Source: Anniella stebbinsi
Lineage: Eukaryota; Chordata; Lepidosauria; Squamata; Anniellidae
Length of the DNA: 64,000 bases
Assembly (NCBI GenBank): GCA_029215795.1
Contig: JARDYH010000007.1
Coordinates: 22,889,763-22,953,762 of the forward strand
Reading direction: 5' to 3'
This document shows positions 44,578 through 55,448 of the stretch, piece by piece. The notes below the pieces were generated by a model, which did not search any database, had not been told where the DNA came from, and saw nothing but the letters and a program-made list of their open reading frames with translations. The translations under genes and the position numbers were made by a program. Position 1 is the first letter of the stretch, and each line of letters starts with the position of its first letter.

Positions 44578-44713
44578 GTATAGGGTGTAGCCTGTATCAT
44601 TGTGTGTGTAGAGGGTAGAGGCAAGAAACCAGCTGTAAGCCTCCTTGGTCCTCACTGCAGTCACCCAGTGGTCACGTTTATTCCATGCATGTCTCCACTA
44701 AACAGTCCCTTTA

Positions 44714-44842
44714 GGTGCAACCCTATGTATAGACAGAAAACGGTCCCAAAATTCCCAGCATACCAAAGTCAGCATGGCTGACTGGGGAATACTGAGGGTT
44801 GTAGAACTTTTATCTATCTAAACATGCAAAGGATTGCAGCCT
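44714..44842. mobile_element. Inverted-repeat MITE, GCATGTTTAGG family, copy 2
   Basis: GGTGCAACCCTATGTATAGA at the left and CTAAACATGCAAAGGATTGC at the right pair imperfectly. Inner TTCCCAGCAT and GGGGAATACTGAGGG words extend the stem. Related to 24961-25080. Confidence 0.55.
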
Positions 44843-45117
44843 TAATCTCTGGAGTTCCTAACTCTCTATACTGGGTAGTTTGGCATGACGAGTTCAACAG
44901 CAAGGCCTCAAACAAATGTATTCCAAAACAAATTTTGCTTTTACTTAACAATTTATTGAGACAGCAAGTTAAAGTTATTCACAAGATATTTTGGAGATAT
45001 ATTTTTGAACAATTAAGAGTAATAAGATAAATGCATCCAGTTAAACTTTTTTTTCTAGACTTCCAAAAAACAATCATGATGAAATCATGATTTTTGCATA
45101 GTCAAAGCCATAAGATG
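44843..45117. other. Intergenic, no gene seen
   Basis: Short frame at 44824-45030 without domains. Confidence 0.45.
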
Positions 45118-45168
45118 ATATGGATGTGGAAGGTTTGCAGACATATGGATGTGGAAGGTTTGCAGACA
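45118..45168. repeat. Tandem duplication, about 26-bp unit
   Basis: ATATGGATGTGGAAGGTTTG followed by CAGAC occurs twice in direct succession. The copies are identical, implying a recent event. Confidence 0.9.
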
Positions 45169-45569
45169 TTCAAGTTAGGTCGTACCTGAGGAGGTGATGG
45201 TTTCAGATTTCAATGTCCTTAGGACCACTGGGGACATGGAAGCAGCAGTCAATTGCAGATCCTCCATTATTTGAAAATATAACCTCCAGCTGTTAACTCA
45301 GAACTGTCTGCATACTGGATGAACCAAACATCTTGGTTGGTGGAAAACCAAAATTAAGATAAAACAGGCATTTTTTTTTTTTTACATTAACAAAGCTGGA
45401 GATAATTTTAAATGTTATACTAGGTAAAAGAAAGTGAATGAAACCCAGACTAGGTATCCCCACCTTCACAAATGCCCTTATTTCCCACCCCACCCCAACA
45501 TTTGGCAGGCATTAGGGGCTACTAGGCCTGTAACTGTAATCCATTTTTGAAAAGAAAAACACACACACT

Positions 45570-45796
45570 GGCTGAATTCGGACATCACAATAAGCAACTG
45601 GGGGAGGGGGAAACAATCGTCAGTTGTATTGACTATCGTGTCATCCGAATGCTGCCATAGACAACTCAGCACTGATCCTAATCCACACCACAGTTGATTA
45701 TTTATTACCATGTTGTGTGGGGAGTACCCCCTAGATGAACAACTGTAAAGTTGATTAGTACCCCACCATTGACTATCGTGTTGTCCGAATTCAGCC
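45570..45796. mobile_element. 227-bp MITE, GGCTGAATTCGGAC family, copy 2
   Basis: Left GGCTGAATTCGGACATCACA and right TGTTGTCCGAATTCAGCC are inverse. ACT lies directly outside both ends (45567-45569, 45797-45799). Aligns throughout with 17296-17520, including GGGGAGTACCCCCTAGATGA. Confidence 0.85.
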
Positions 45797-45799
45797 ACT

Positions 45800-46376
45800 G
45801 TGTCGTTGTTGTTTTCTATTTCCTATGATAGTCAATGAGAAGCATGAAGCACTGGATTTCCAAACCTCGGATTCGTTATGATGTTGAATCAACACAGATT
45901 GACTCAGAATTGGTCTGAGCTGAATTGGGCCAATTTCCAAAGGACCAAATCAGGTCTTGATCAAAGCTCAGGGTTAGTGCACAACTCTAGAATTTAGAGC
46001 TTGAAAGTCAACATGCGAAAGGAAGAAATCTCCCAGTGCCAAGTTAACAAATTGGGTGGGGCTATTAAACAGAATGCTTATTAAAGCAAATTAATCTTCA
46101 GGAACACTCTTGAACAGCATTTGTCAATCTGGTATCAAAGCATTGTTACAACTTTGCTAAAAAATGAAATTATATTTGCAATGCTCACAACAACCCTGTA
46201 AAACTTGCCAGTATTAATATCCCTATATTGCAACTGTAGGGTGGAAATAAGATTAAAGAAAGAGTGGTTGTCTACTCAAAGCACATGGAAATGAATCTAT
46301 GAGTCTTTATTCAGTAGGAAATAAATAAAATTAGAATTATACCCACGAAAGAGTGGAATAAAAAGCAGTGTGTCAT
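45800..46376. other. Intergenic, no gene seen
   Basis: A GTGCACAACTCTAGA string near 45979-45993 looks like an orphan transposon end. No gene. Confidence 0.4.
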
Positions 46377-46503
46377 AGATCTACACCAAACAGGATATAA
46401 CACTTTGGAAATGGCTTGAAAGCAGTATATGGACTGTGTCCTGGGCCTGAACAGTTGTCAATACCATTATAAACCATTAAACAGCAGTAGTGTAGATCCT
46501 GCC
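46377..46503. mobile_element. GATCTACAC-family MITE, copy (127 bp)
   Basis: It starts AGATCTACACCAAACAGGAT and ends GTAGTGTAGATCCTGCC. Interior GTGTCCTGGGCCTGAACAGT as in the related copies. It abuts the CR1 end at 46504. Confidence 0.75.
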
Positions 46504-46985
46504 ACAGAATAGTAGAGTTGGAAGGGCCTGTAAGGCCATCAAGTCCAACCCTCTGCTCAATGCAGGAATCCACATTAAAACATATCGGACAGATGGCTGT
46601 CCAGCTGCATCTTTAATGCCTCTAGTGTGGGAGAGTCCACTACTTTCCCAGGTCATTGGTTCCACTGTTGTACCACTCTAACAGTCAGGTAGTTTTTTCC
46701 TGATGTTCAGCCGGAATCTGGCTTCCTGTAACTTGAGCCCATTATTCTGCGTCCTGCACTCTGGGAGGATCGAGAGGAGATCCTGGCCCTCCTCTGTGTG
46801 ACAGCCTTTCAAGTGTTTTAAGAGTGCTATCATGTCTGCCCTCAGTCTTTTCTTCTCCAGGCTAAACATGTCCAGTTCTTCTCATAGGGCTTTGTTTCCA
46901 GACCCCTCATCATCCCCATTGCCCTCCTCTGAATCCCCTCCAGCTTGTCCGCATCCTTCTTAAAGTATGGTGCTGAGGACACAAG
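46504..46985 (-). mobile_element. CR1 LINE 3' part, antisense
   Basis: The minus-strand CR1 3' terminus (CAGAATAGTAGAGTTGGAAG when read on plus) is at 46504. Upstream comes the 3' untranslated part with CAAGTCCAACCCTCTGCTCA, then coding sequence. 5'-truncated near 46985. Confidence 0.9.
46678..46980 (-). pseudogene. CR1 ORF2 C-terminus (frame-broken)
   Basis: Two minus-strand frames. The upstream one (from about 46980) reads PYFKKDADKLEGIQRRAMGM and MRGLETKPYEK. After a break comes MFSLEKKRLRADMIALLKHL (frame 46678-46869). These are the hallmark C-terminal words of CR1 ORF2, after the polymerase. A frameshift near 46860 and 5' truncation make it inactive. Confidence 0.9.
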
Positions 46986-47640
46986 ATGAGGCTTTATTCC
47001 TTGCCAGATGTGAGTGTTCATATATGATGTAGCTTTCATGCTTTTTAGAACTTTTTGCTCTAAATGTCTGCTAGACACACGCAACGGCAATTGAAATGAA
47101 TTTTCTAGAATATGCTGTATATGTTAAAAGTTTCCAGTTTAATAAGCTAGATTTACTTCATACGTACAGTAATATTATGAAATTATTTTAGCCTAAATGT
47201 CTTCCTGAATACGAAATAAGAGGAAAGCAGTAATTAGAGTAGGTTAAAATATATCCTCAAAGGATATTAAATATGCAAGAGCTCATCCATGGAAATTAGA
47301 CTGCAAGAGGTTACACCATGTATTGGCTTATTTTGTAACATATCAAATTAGCTTTCATGAATAAATATATCTAATAATGTTTAGCCCTATAATTTAACAG
47401 CACCCTATTAAAAATACTTTCTGAATCAGCCAAGCTGTGTATTTGATCTCCTATGATAATCAGCCTCTGAGTACACACTAATTAAATGTGCAGTTTGTAC
47501 TGCTTTTGGCAAACACCATTCAGGGGACGATGCACTTTAATCCCCTTTAACGGATCCTTTCAATAAATACTTCGAAATGAACATTCAAATTGACTAGGAG
47601 AAATGAGGAAATATGGCAGCAAGCTTTAAAATACCCCCCC
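46986..47640. other. Unique AT-rich sequence, candidate conserved non-coding element
   Basis: Repeat-free and rich in homeodomain-like words (ACTAATTAAATGTGCAG, AATAATGTTTAGCCC, GGATATTAAATATGC), with no frames of note. The texture resembles vertebrate developmental enhancers. This is an impression and needs cross-species alignment. Confidence 0.25.
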
Positions 47641-47747
47641 CCCGAGTTTCCAAAACCAGGACTTCTCCTACTTAGGTGAATGAACCCAGTTCTCTGCTAA
47701 GATTAGGGGCATTATCAAGCATAAGGCTTAAAATTTCCTTTGAGTCT

Positions 47748-48325
47748 CAGGTCTAAACTACACCTGCCATTTATCCTGGGGCAGTCACGAGGTAGTCCCT
47801 GTGTGCCCAAATGACTCACAGCTGAACCTGGGGTGAAGTGAGGATGAGCACTCAGTTCTCCCAGGATAGCTGGAACTGCTTTTTTCCCATTTCCCCCCCC
47901 CCCTCCATCTTGGGACCATCCCGAGCTCCGTGAGCAGTGTGGCTCTGCCTCCCAGGGTCCTTCCTCTTCCCCTTAAGTAGTGGGACTTAGGAAACGGGCA
48001 CGAAGCTGTGCAGGGGGAGTCCATTGGCATTGGGGTGAGGGAGAGAGTATTTTTGGCATCTTTGGGATGGTGCTTGGTGTCTTCCAGCTCCAAATTCGGT
48101 GTTTTTCCTTAAGAAAAAAATCATTCCTTTGCGCAAGTTCGCACCGGTGCAATTGCGCAAATGTCTCCTCTTTTTCTTTTAAAAAAATAAATAAATGGCG
48201 CCCCGGAACATCCCTTTTTATTTCTTGGAGAACTCACTGGTGTGTGGCCCTTGAGGGATGATCCCAGAAGCGGAAACTATGTGGTCGTCCCTCCCCACTC
48301 CCCAAAGGGCTGCAGGTTTAGATGA
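47748..48325. mobile_element. Candidate inverted-repeat element, TCTAAAC...CTGC ends
   Basis: CAGGTCTAAACTACACCTGC at the left and GGGCTGCAGGTTTAGATGAG at the right are partly inverse. The interior holds CCTGGGGCAGTCACGAGG and GGATGATCCCAGAAGCGG. The boundaries and target duplication are unresolved. Confidence 0.4.
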
Positions 48326-48378
48326 GCCCTCTGTTGCACTATTTACATTAACACCTGATTGTTAATGTATATGCTCCA

Positions 48379-48618
48379 ACTGAGGCCAGATCTGCACCTT
48401 GTGTCAAATTATTATGATCCCATCATAGTAATGCTACGTCTATTCCTTTTACACATATACCTCGTAGGACACACCGTAACATTTGTTGTGGTATTTTGGA
48501 TAATTTGGAATGAAAAGGAGGAAATAACACAATGAAGGCAGTATATGGAATGTGGATTGTGCCCCAACAGTTATCAGTGCACTTCAATACCGCTATAAAG
48601 CAGTAGTGTAGATTTAGC
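48379..48618. mobile_element. GATCTGCAC-family element, diverged
   Basis: GGCCAGATCTGCACCTTGTG begins it and CAGTAGTGTAGATTTAG ends it. The right half (AAGGCAGTATATGG to the end) matches the 10840, 46377 and 57097 families, while the left half is different. Confidence 0.5.
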
Positions 48619-48620
48619 TC

Positions 48621-48865
48621 AGTGTGGTGAAGTGGCTAAAGCGTTGGACTGGGGCTCGGGAGATTTGGGTTCTAATTCCCACTAGACCATTAGGTTCATT
48701 GGGTGACTTTGGGCCAGTCATTTTCTCTCAGCCTAACCTATCTTACAGAGTTGTTGTGAGTACAAAATGGAGAAGAGGAGGACCATGCGAGTTGCTTTGG
48801 GTTCCTTGCAAGGAAAAAAATGCAGAATATAAATGTAATCATAAATAAATATTATTATTATTTTA
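48621..48865 (+). mobile_element. Sauria/ACE-type SINE, copy 1
   Basis: The tRNA-like head has an A box (GTGGCTAAAGCGTTGG) and a B-box-like GGTTCTAATTCC. Next come the characteristic TGGGTGACTTTGGGCCAGTC and CAGCCTAACCTATCTTACAG, then GTTGTTGTGAGTACAAAATG, and the LINE-like tail ATATAAATGTAATCATAAAT. Transcribed by RNA polymerase III when active. The family is confined to squamates, which is the best evidence for the organism group. Confidence 0.9.
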
Positions 48866-50340
48866 AATACAGTTATTTATCAGGGATAGTTTCTGGTGTG
48901 TATGGGTTGGAACCATTCCCTGGTAAATCACTGTCCCTACTTTGCCTTTTGGGAATGCTTTCTTAAAATATTATCATCGTGATTTCTTGGAGCTTTCAAT
49001 TTTCAGGTGTTAAACATTTATTTAGAACCTTTCTCCCCACATACATAATGGCTCAACTCCTTTCTCCAAGTCTCTAGACATCAAATCTCTGGGAGGGGTA
49101 TGTGGGATGGATCTCATCTCTAATGCACATGTATGTAAAATGCACATTTTGGTGAGGTTCATTTTGAATTCTTCTTATTTTCTCACAGAGGTTTATCAAG
49201 GTACACATGGTGTGGAGAAAATGGAAGTTTCCAGCAATTAGCAGTAGATTTAAGACAAACAAAAGAATGCACCCCTTCAGCATTGACTTCGTCCAATTTG
49301 CTGCCACAAGCAGTGGTGAAAACCACTACAAAATCATAGACATTAAGTCTGCCAGTGGCTGCCCTTCATGATAACTGAATGTAGCCCATGTGCACATTCA
49401 AGAAGTTCAAATTTGGTAAGATTAGAATGCAAAGACAACTGTAATAGTAATTGACTTTAAAGTTCTTGACAACTTATGTCTGTTTTACCAAATCATGGCT
49501 TCTGTCTTGACCTATGTTATTTCTATGCAAAAATAAATATGGATCAAATTCACACATGATAAACTTCAAACTTCTTATACCCTGAGCTCCTGCACTATGA
49601 GAAGTCCATAACAATAACGGACAGGTGGTCACACTAGGTAGATGTGGAATAACATTAATCTTACCTTTAGTCTTTAAAATATCTGCATGAAAGAGAGGTT
49701 GGAGTAACAAATGCCTTCTTCATTATGTCCTATAAATGCTTCATTGCAGTGTGACTTTGCAATTACTTTGTCACCCTCTATTCCAGCCCTTTCATGGCCT
49801 ATCAGAATCAGGACTATGGATGTTAACCCTTAGCCACATGCACTTTCAACCTGCTAATTGCAGTATTGTAATTAACTGCAGATGGAGGCAATTGCCTTCA
49901 TATATCAGTGTCTTTGACAGGCAAAACCCAGCCTTCAGCTTGGGAGGGGGGGGGACTTAAGGCTTTTTTGTTGTTGTTGGTTGCCATCTGAGAAACCACA
50001 AAACTTTTTTCCTATTAAAGAGGTCTCCCAAGAAGGGCCTTGAGCACCATTTTTGGCAGAAAGGCAGGATATTAATCAATCATGCAGTAGTTGTGTACAC
50101 ATACACACACATTTGTGGGGCATTTTACTATTTCAAGCTATTTTCCAATGTATCCAGGGGTGGTTAAATGCCCCCCACAACTAAACATGTATCTGTGGCA
50201 TGAGAAGAAGAATGGTATACACTCAAAATATTACAAAGATAACAAACTGTCAAGGTAAAACTTTAGGTAAAACTTATTAAGAACTAACTTTTGTGGTGTT
50301 GTGGGGGTATTTTTCTAACCACATGTCTCTGGTGAGGTAA
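48866..50340. other. Intergenic, no gene seen
   Basis: AT-rich; a G-run near 49945. Frames of up to 78 codons have no recognisable domain. No repeat family could be named. Confidence 0.45.
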
Positions 50341-50360
50341 ATGTTCCCCAATAACACCAC

Positions 50361-50935
50361 AAGAAGAGCCATGCAGCATCAAACCAATGGTCCATGTAGT
50401 CCTGCACTCTGTTCACACAGTGGCCAACCAGCTGTTGACCAGGAACCTAAAAGCAGGACATGGTACAACAGCTCCTTCCCCCAGCAACTAGTTTATACAG
50501 GCTTACTGCCTGTGGTACTGGAGGTTGCACTTAGCCATCAGGACTAGTAGCCATTGATAGCCTTCTCCTCTAGGAATTTATCCAACCCCCTTTTAAAGTC
50601 ATCCAAATGGGTGGCCATCACCACATATCGTGGAAATGAATTCCATAGTTAACTCCACACAGTGTGAAGAAGTATTTCCTTTTATCTGTCCTGAATCTCC
50701 AACCAATCAGCTTCATGGGATGACCTGAGGTTCTAGTACTATGGGAAAGGGAGAAAAATGCCTCCTTATCAACATTCTCCACACCATGCATAATTTTGTA
50801 CACCTCAATCATGTGTCCCCTTATCCTCCCTTTTTTCCCCAAGCTAAAAATTCCCATCTGATGTAATCATTCCTCATGGGGATATACTCCAGTCCCTTTG
50901 TCATTTTAGTTGCCCTTTTCCCATGGGTTGCACCA
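50361..50935 (-). mobile_element. CR1-type LINE 3' part, antisense
   Basis: It has the same terminus as 32984-33064 and 8440-8656 (AAGAGCCATGCAGCATCAAA when read on plus). Its 3' untranslated region reads CAGTGGCCAACCAGC and GGCTTACTGCCTGTGG, and coding sequence lies beyond about 50610. 5'-truncated near 50935. Confidence 0.88.
50618..50857 (-). pseudogene. CR1-type ORF2 C-terminus (fragment)
   Basis: Minus-strand 79-codon frame: MGIFSLGKKGRIRGHMIEVY, KIMHGVENVDKE and RFRTDKRKYFF correspond to the C-terminal end of CR1-group ORF2. It belongs to a different subfamily from 46678-46980. Catalytic domains are absent. Confidence 0.85.
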
Positions 50936-51742
50936 ATTTATTGACACCCAGAGTATTTAAGCCTGCTTCCCTAGACCAGTTTTCGTTGGAAAAACTCATG
51001 CAGCATTTTTAAACCCCTCTATGTTGTTTAGTTTTGGAGACTTAAAGAGTTTTTTTAGACAATACTGTTTATCAGCTTTTAATCCACTGCATCTAATTTT
51101 GGTTTCATTGCAGAACTGAAGTCCAAGCACTACACAGGGAGCATTTTCGTTCCTGTTTTTCTGCTACATAACATCTAGCTGGCACTTTGGTATAGCAGAA
51201 TAGTGCAAATACACGAGAGGAAATCATGCGCACTTTCACTTTCACAATTGAATGCCACATTTTCCCTGTTCTAAAACAACTCACTGAAAGAGCTGGTTAG
51301 ACACACTGGACGATCACAACAACATCATTGAAAGAACCTATATAAACCATGTAGGGAATGACCAGCACCCTTAACTATTTTATTTTCTTACTTCATGTAC
51401 AGTATGCACAACTTTGTGCACAAGTGGTTCATTGGTTAGATTCAATGATGAAGAAACCTGCCAGTTCAAAATACCAGAGGTAAGGCGATCTCATGTTGGT
51501 TCAAACTCCAAAAAAGCCAGGAAATGGGAAACAAAGGCACATGCCTTAATAGCCTTGAGTCCTGTGATCAGTGATGATGTTGTGCAATCTCTCAAATGCT
51601 GCTTGCATGCAATTTACCTTTCATGCACACACACTTTTCCCTGGTCTTTCAGGCCCAAATTCAGATGGGGAAGATCAGCAAAGAAGATGCTGCTTCTATT
51701 GCATCCTCTAATAGCTTTCCTGTTGAACTTGTCTGAATTCAT
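50936..51742. other. Intergenic, no gene seen
   Basis: The 112-codon frame at 51414-51752 lacks recognisable domains. No repeat recognised. Confidence 0.45.
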
Positions 51743-51982
51743 TGAATCATAGAATAGTAGAGTTGGAAGGGGCCTATAAGGCCATCGAGTCCAACCCCCT
51801 GCTCAATGCAGGACTCTACCTTAAAGCATCCCTGAGAGATGGCTGTCCAGCTGCCTCTTGAATGCCTCTAGTGTGGGAGAGCCCGCCACCTCCTTAGGTC
51901 ATTGGTTCCATTGCCGTATTGCTCTAACAGTCAGGAAGTTTTTCCTGACGTCCGGCCGGAATCTGGCTCCCTGTAACTTGTT
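51743..51982 (-). mobile_element. CR1 LINE 3' end, antisense
   Basis: TGAATCATAGAATAGTAGAG, then GGCCATCGAGTCCAACCCCC, CCAGCTGCCTCTTGAATGCC and CAGGAAGTTTTTCCTGACG. This is the 3' untranslated part only, stopping at CCCTGTAACTTG. Same subfamily as 46504-46985 and well preserved. Confidence 0.9.
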
Positions 51983-52099
51983 TGGGGATTGCTTTCACCA
52001 ATCCCTGTGAATCCACTATTGGAGCTTTTGGAGGCTCACACGTTTGCCAAACAAACTCACTCACCTTCATGCCAACTTGAACACCACTATTGACACCCT

Positions 52100-53168
52100 G
52101 TCCAGCGCACTATCTCGTTTTGTAGGATCAGTATCCATTTTTGGAGCCTGTGGACGTGGACAAGACACTTGAATCTGTACAGCCTACTGCATGCTCTCTC
52201 AACCCTTGCCCTTCATGGCTTCTTCAAACTATCCATGAAGGATTGACTGGATAGATCAGGGGAGTGATGAACACATCATTGCATCTCTTAAAAGTGGCAG
52301 TGGTGCAATCACTCCGGGGGGGGGGGATCCAACTCCTTGGACCAGAAGATACATGCCAACTATCATCTAGTCACAGATACCTCCTTCCTGCGTAAGCTGC
52401 TTGAGAGAATGGTGGTGCACTCAGCTACAGGCACTCTTGAATGCAACTGTTATCTGCATTCATTTCAGTCCAGGTTCAGGCCCAGTTTTGGGACAGGTTG
52501 GCCTGATGGATGGTCTTCTGTATGAGAGGAACAGGAGGAATACAACCCTGTTACTTCTGTTCAGTCTCTTGGCAGGTTTCGGTACTATTGACCACAGTAT
52601 TCTCCTGGACCACCTCTGTGAGTTGAAAATTGGGGGCACTGTTCTACAGTGGTTCTGCTTTTCCATACAGAGTTGCTTCCAGATAATGGCATTGAGTTAG
52701 TGTGCCTTGTCCACCCCCACCCCCACCCCACCCCGGCAGCTGAACTTTCACAAATGTCACCACTTGTCACAGTTTTGCCCCCAGTGTTATTTAATGAAGT
52801 CATTAGGAGATCTAGTGTGTCTCCAGTAAGCTGATGACACCCATCTCTATTTATCTGTGGCATATGAATCAGGAGAGGCTGTACACATTCTGAACTTGTG
52901 TTTGGATGTAGTTACGGGTTGATTGAGGGCTAACAAACTGAAGCTAAATCCTGATAAGATGGAGAACTTATGGGTGGGCAGTTCTGAGGTCTAGGAATCA
53001 GTAGTGGCACCCTCCTTCTGGAGTTCTCTTCCATGTGTGGTCCAAGAAGCAAAAACTGTAGAGAGCTTTAGATGCCTCTTGAAGACATATTTGCTTAGTG
53101 AGGCTTTCCCTGCCTTGAAGTCACACTGATATGTTCTACTGTACTGGTGGTGGTGGTGGTGGTGGTGG

Positions 53169-53205
<37 letters not shown>

Positions 53206-53340
53206 ACGTTGCGTTTACATTGAGTTTTATACTGTATGTTTTAATGTGAACTACACAGGGATCATGGTATATCAACTGGTAGACAAATAGTATCCATACA
53301 TACATGCATGCATGTGTAAATAAATAAATAGTCTAGATTT
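52100..53340 (+). mobile_element. Old L2-group LINE with internal deletion, sense
   Basis: Sense-strand pieces in several frames: VDKTLES..SLNPCPSWL (about 52150-52220), LLERMVVHQLQALLNATVI (about 52390), TTLLLLFSLLAGFGTIDHSI (motif A, about 52540), GVLEIGGTVLQWF-like (about 52630), ADDTHLYLS (motif C, about 52835), KLKLNPDKME (about 52940). Sequence then jumps to SFWSSLPCVVQEAKTVESFR (about 53020), omitting the usual thumb and several hundred bases. It ends in a GTAAATAAATAAATAG tail. Many stops, so long inactive. Confidence 0.85.
53145..53203. repeat. (GGT)n(GAT)n microsatellite
   Basis: A GGT run changes to a GAT run inside the LINE 3' region. Confidence 0.95.
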
Positions 53341-54009
53341 GGCTGGGAACTGGTGCTTGAGCACCTTGTTCAGGAAGGGAAAGTTGGCATCAGGATTATA
53401 GCTGTTTACGTCTTCCAGACTGAGACTTGATTTCTTCATGAATACTACCTCTTATAAAGAAGAGTGTCCCTCCTTCTCTCAAGGATGAACTTACATCCTC
53501 CTGGATCCAGTAAGACATTACATCCAATAAGCCCTGAAGGAGAAGGGTCAAGCACACAGGTGGTTCAGAGGCTTGGCTAAGCCCTTTGTCCACATCCTTG
53601 GATCTCAGTAAGTCTAAATCATATAATAAAACAAGGCCAGCCGGTGATGTGGATGCCTTACTAATGGAAATGCATTAACTGTGGACTCCCAAGTCATGAT
53701 GGATGTGAGCAATTTTATCTTCCAAATGTCTTGCAAAGTTGTCACAGCATGCTACCAAGGCTAAGCCCTTTCTGGTTTGGCAGGTATTTAGCCTGTTCAA
53801 TTGTGAAGGAGATTTATAGTGCAATTCTGTAGTTGTCTACTCAGAAGTAAGCCCCATTGTGTTCACTGGGGCTTATTCCCAGGAAAGGAGGTATAGCAAT
53901 GCAACCTTGGTCAACTAAATGATGCACCACAAATGGGAAATTGTACCCATTGGTCTTTATGTGCCTTTGAGTCATGCAAATGCAAGGCAGTCATTTGATG
54001 CAGGATTAT
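53341..54009. other. Intergenic; small repeat at 53815-53905
   Basis: Position 53815-53905 holds CTACTCAGAAGTAAGCCCCA...GGGGCTTATTCCC, a short dyad repeat that recurs at 54262-54346 and, inversely, near 55345 and 3540. The rest is unassigned. Confidence 0.5.
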
Positions 54010-54017
54010 GCTAATAC

Positions 54018-54210
54018 TAGGCTGACCATATGAAAAGGCTTCTTTTATAAATGGTCACTCTAGTATAGTGCCTGCAACTTTAACTGTTGTGAGGAAGAGG
54101 GAATTTCACCAGGAACTAATTGCATACAAATGACACTGGCTGAAATTCCCTTTTCTCTACAACTGTTAAAGTTACATGAGCCCTGTCCTCCTTTTCATAT
54201 GGTCAGCCTA
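54018..54210. mobile_element. TAGGSTGACC-family hAT-type MITE, shortened copy
   Basis: TAGGCTGACCATATGAAAAG at the left and CTTTTCATATGGTCAGCCTA at the right are perfect inverses. The exact 8-bp repeat GCTAATAC flanks it (54010-54017 and 54211-54218). Compared with the 320-bp copies most of the left arm is missing, giving 193 bp. Confidence 0.92.
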
Positions 54211-54261
54211 GCTAATACAAAACCTTGGCAAATTCCAATGAGAGATTCACACTTCAATAAT

Positions 54262-54346
54262 ATGCATGGCAACTCAGAAGTAAGTCCCACTAAGTTAACT
54301 AGGGTTTACTCCCAGCCAGGTAAATGTGTATAGGATTGCAACCTTA
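54262..54346 (+). repeat. AAGTAAGTCCC dyad repeat
   Basis: CAACTCAGAAGTAAGTCCCA, then GGGTTTACTCCCAGCCAGGT and GTATAGGATTGCAACC. Similar to 53815-53905. Likely a small interspersed repeat with dyad symmetry. Confidence 0.6.
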
Positions 54347-54409
54347 TTTTGTTATTTTCCGTTGTCATTGACATTTTTTTAAGCATTATTGGTCGTCTCT
54401 TCTCTTTTT

Positions 54410-54622
54410 AGTGTGGTGTAGCGGCTAGAGCAGCTGAGTTCTAGCCCCCACTCAGCCATGGAAACCCACTGGGTGACTTTGGGCCAGTCATCGACTCTCA
54501 GCCTAACATACCGCACAAGGTTATTGTGAGGATAAAATGCAGAGAAGGGTCATGTACACCTCCTCAGCTTCCTTGGAGGACAGGTGAGATATAAATATAA
54601 CAAATAACATGAAATAAATTAG
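54410..54622 (+). mobile_element. Sauria/ACE-type SINE, copy 2
   Basis: AGTGTGGTGTAGCGGCTAGA head, GGGTGACTTTGGGCCAGTCA body, CAGCCTAACATACCGCACAA, GTTATTGTGAGGATAAAATG and a tail near ATATAAATATAACAAATAAC. About 15 bases are missing around the B box, so it is probably defective for transcription. Confidence 0.88.
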
Positions 54623-55440
54623 CCGTGATTGTTCTGTATTTTGTTTGTTTTATTTTGCTGCTACCTGCCTTCTGCATTTTTTTAAAAAAATATTTGTAAT
54701 AAATAAATACAAAACTGAAGAAGTGTTCCTTTGCACCTGCACCTTCTCTGTTCCCTTGCCTATCCTTTTTTGTTCCTTTGCCTATCCTTCCAAGAGAGCA
54801 GTTGTGTCTGCTCTCAGTGATGTTGAATTGTCCTTTTACAGGGAGACCTGCCTCTTGCACTAGAATTCTGAAATCATGTATTTTCAGTTCTTCAGTTCCA
54901 CAGCTCAAACCAGGAACTGTGTGGAGCAGGGTTGTGGCAGGGCTGGAGCAAGGTCATGATGGGCCCTGGGTTTAACTGTCTGCAATGGGCCCTGTATCCA
55001 GCCTCCAATGCTGGACCCACACATGGCATTCGTGTATGCACACTCTCACACACAAGAAAGCTATTGTATGTACAACAATAATGCAAACATGTATTTTATT
55101 ACATATTTTAGTGGGAATCGCATTCCATGATGTCCTGGAAGCAAAAGACTAACGTCTCATCTATGGTAGAGGACTCAGTAAGATTCTCTTTATACAGCAT
55201 ACAACAAAGAGGCACAGAACATCCCTCTTACATTAGAAAAGAAAGAGTACAGATTCACTCACTGTCCTATTCAGCCACGAGAGCCAAACAGACACACAAA
55301 TGCACACACACACACACAGAGGACCAACAACGCTTCTATGCACATTTACCTGAGAGTAAACCTTATTGAACACAGTGGGACTTCTTTCATTGTAGACATA
55401 CATTGGATGGCGCTGGAAACTCCTGACAAGCCATCAACCC
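54623..55440. other. Intergenic; decayed dyad repeat near 55345
   Basis: A CACACA run at about 55302-55317. Inverse AAGTAAGTCCC-like text at 55345-55395. The 114-codon frame at 54564-54908 (-) has no known domain and overlaps the SINE. Confidence 0.45.
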
Positions 55441-55448
55441 CCTTTCAC

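Noticed and set aside
48621..48700. Functional tRNA gene
   Set aside because: The A and B boxes belong to a SINE head. No complete cloverleaf can be drawn and the SINE body follows.
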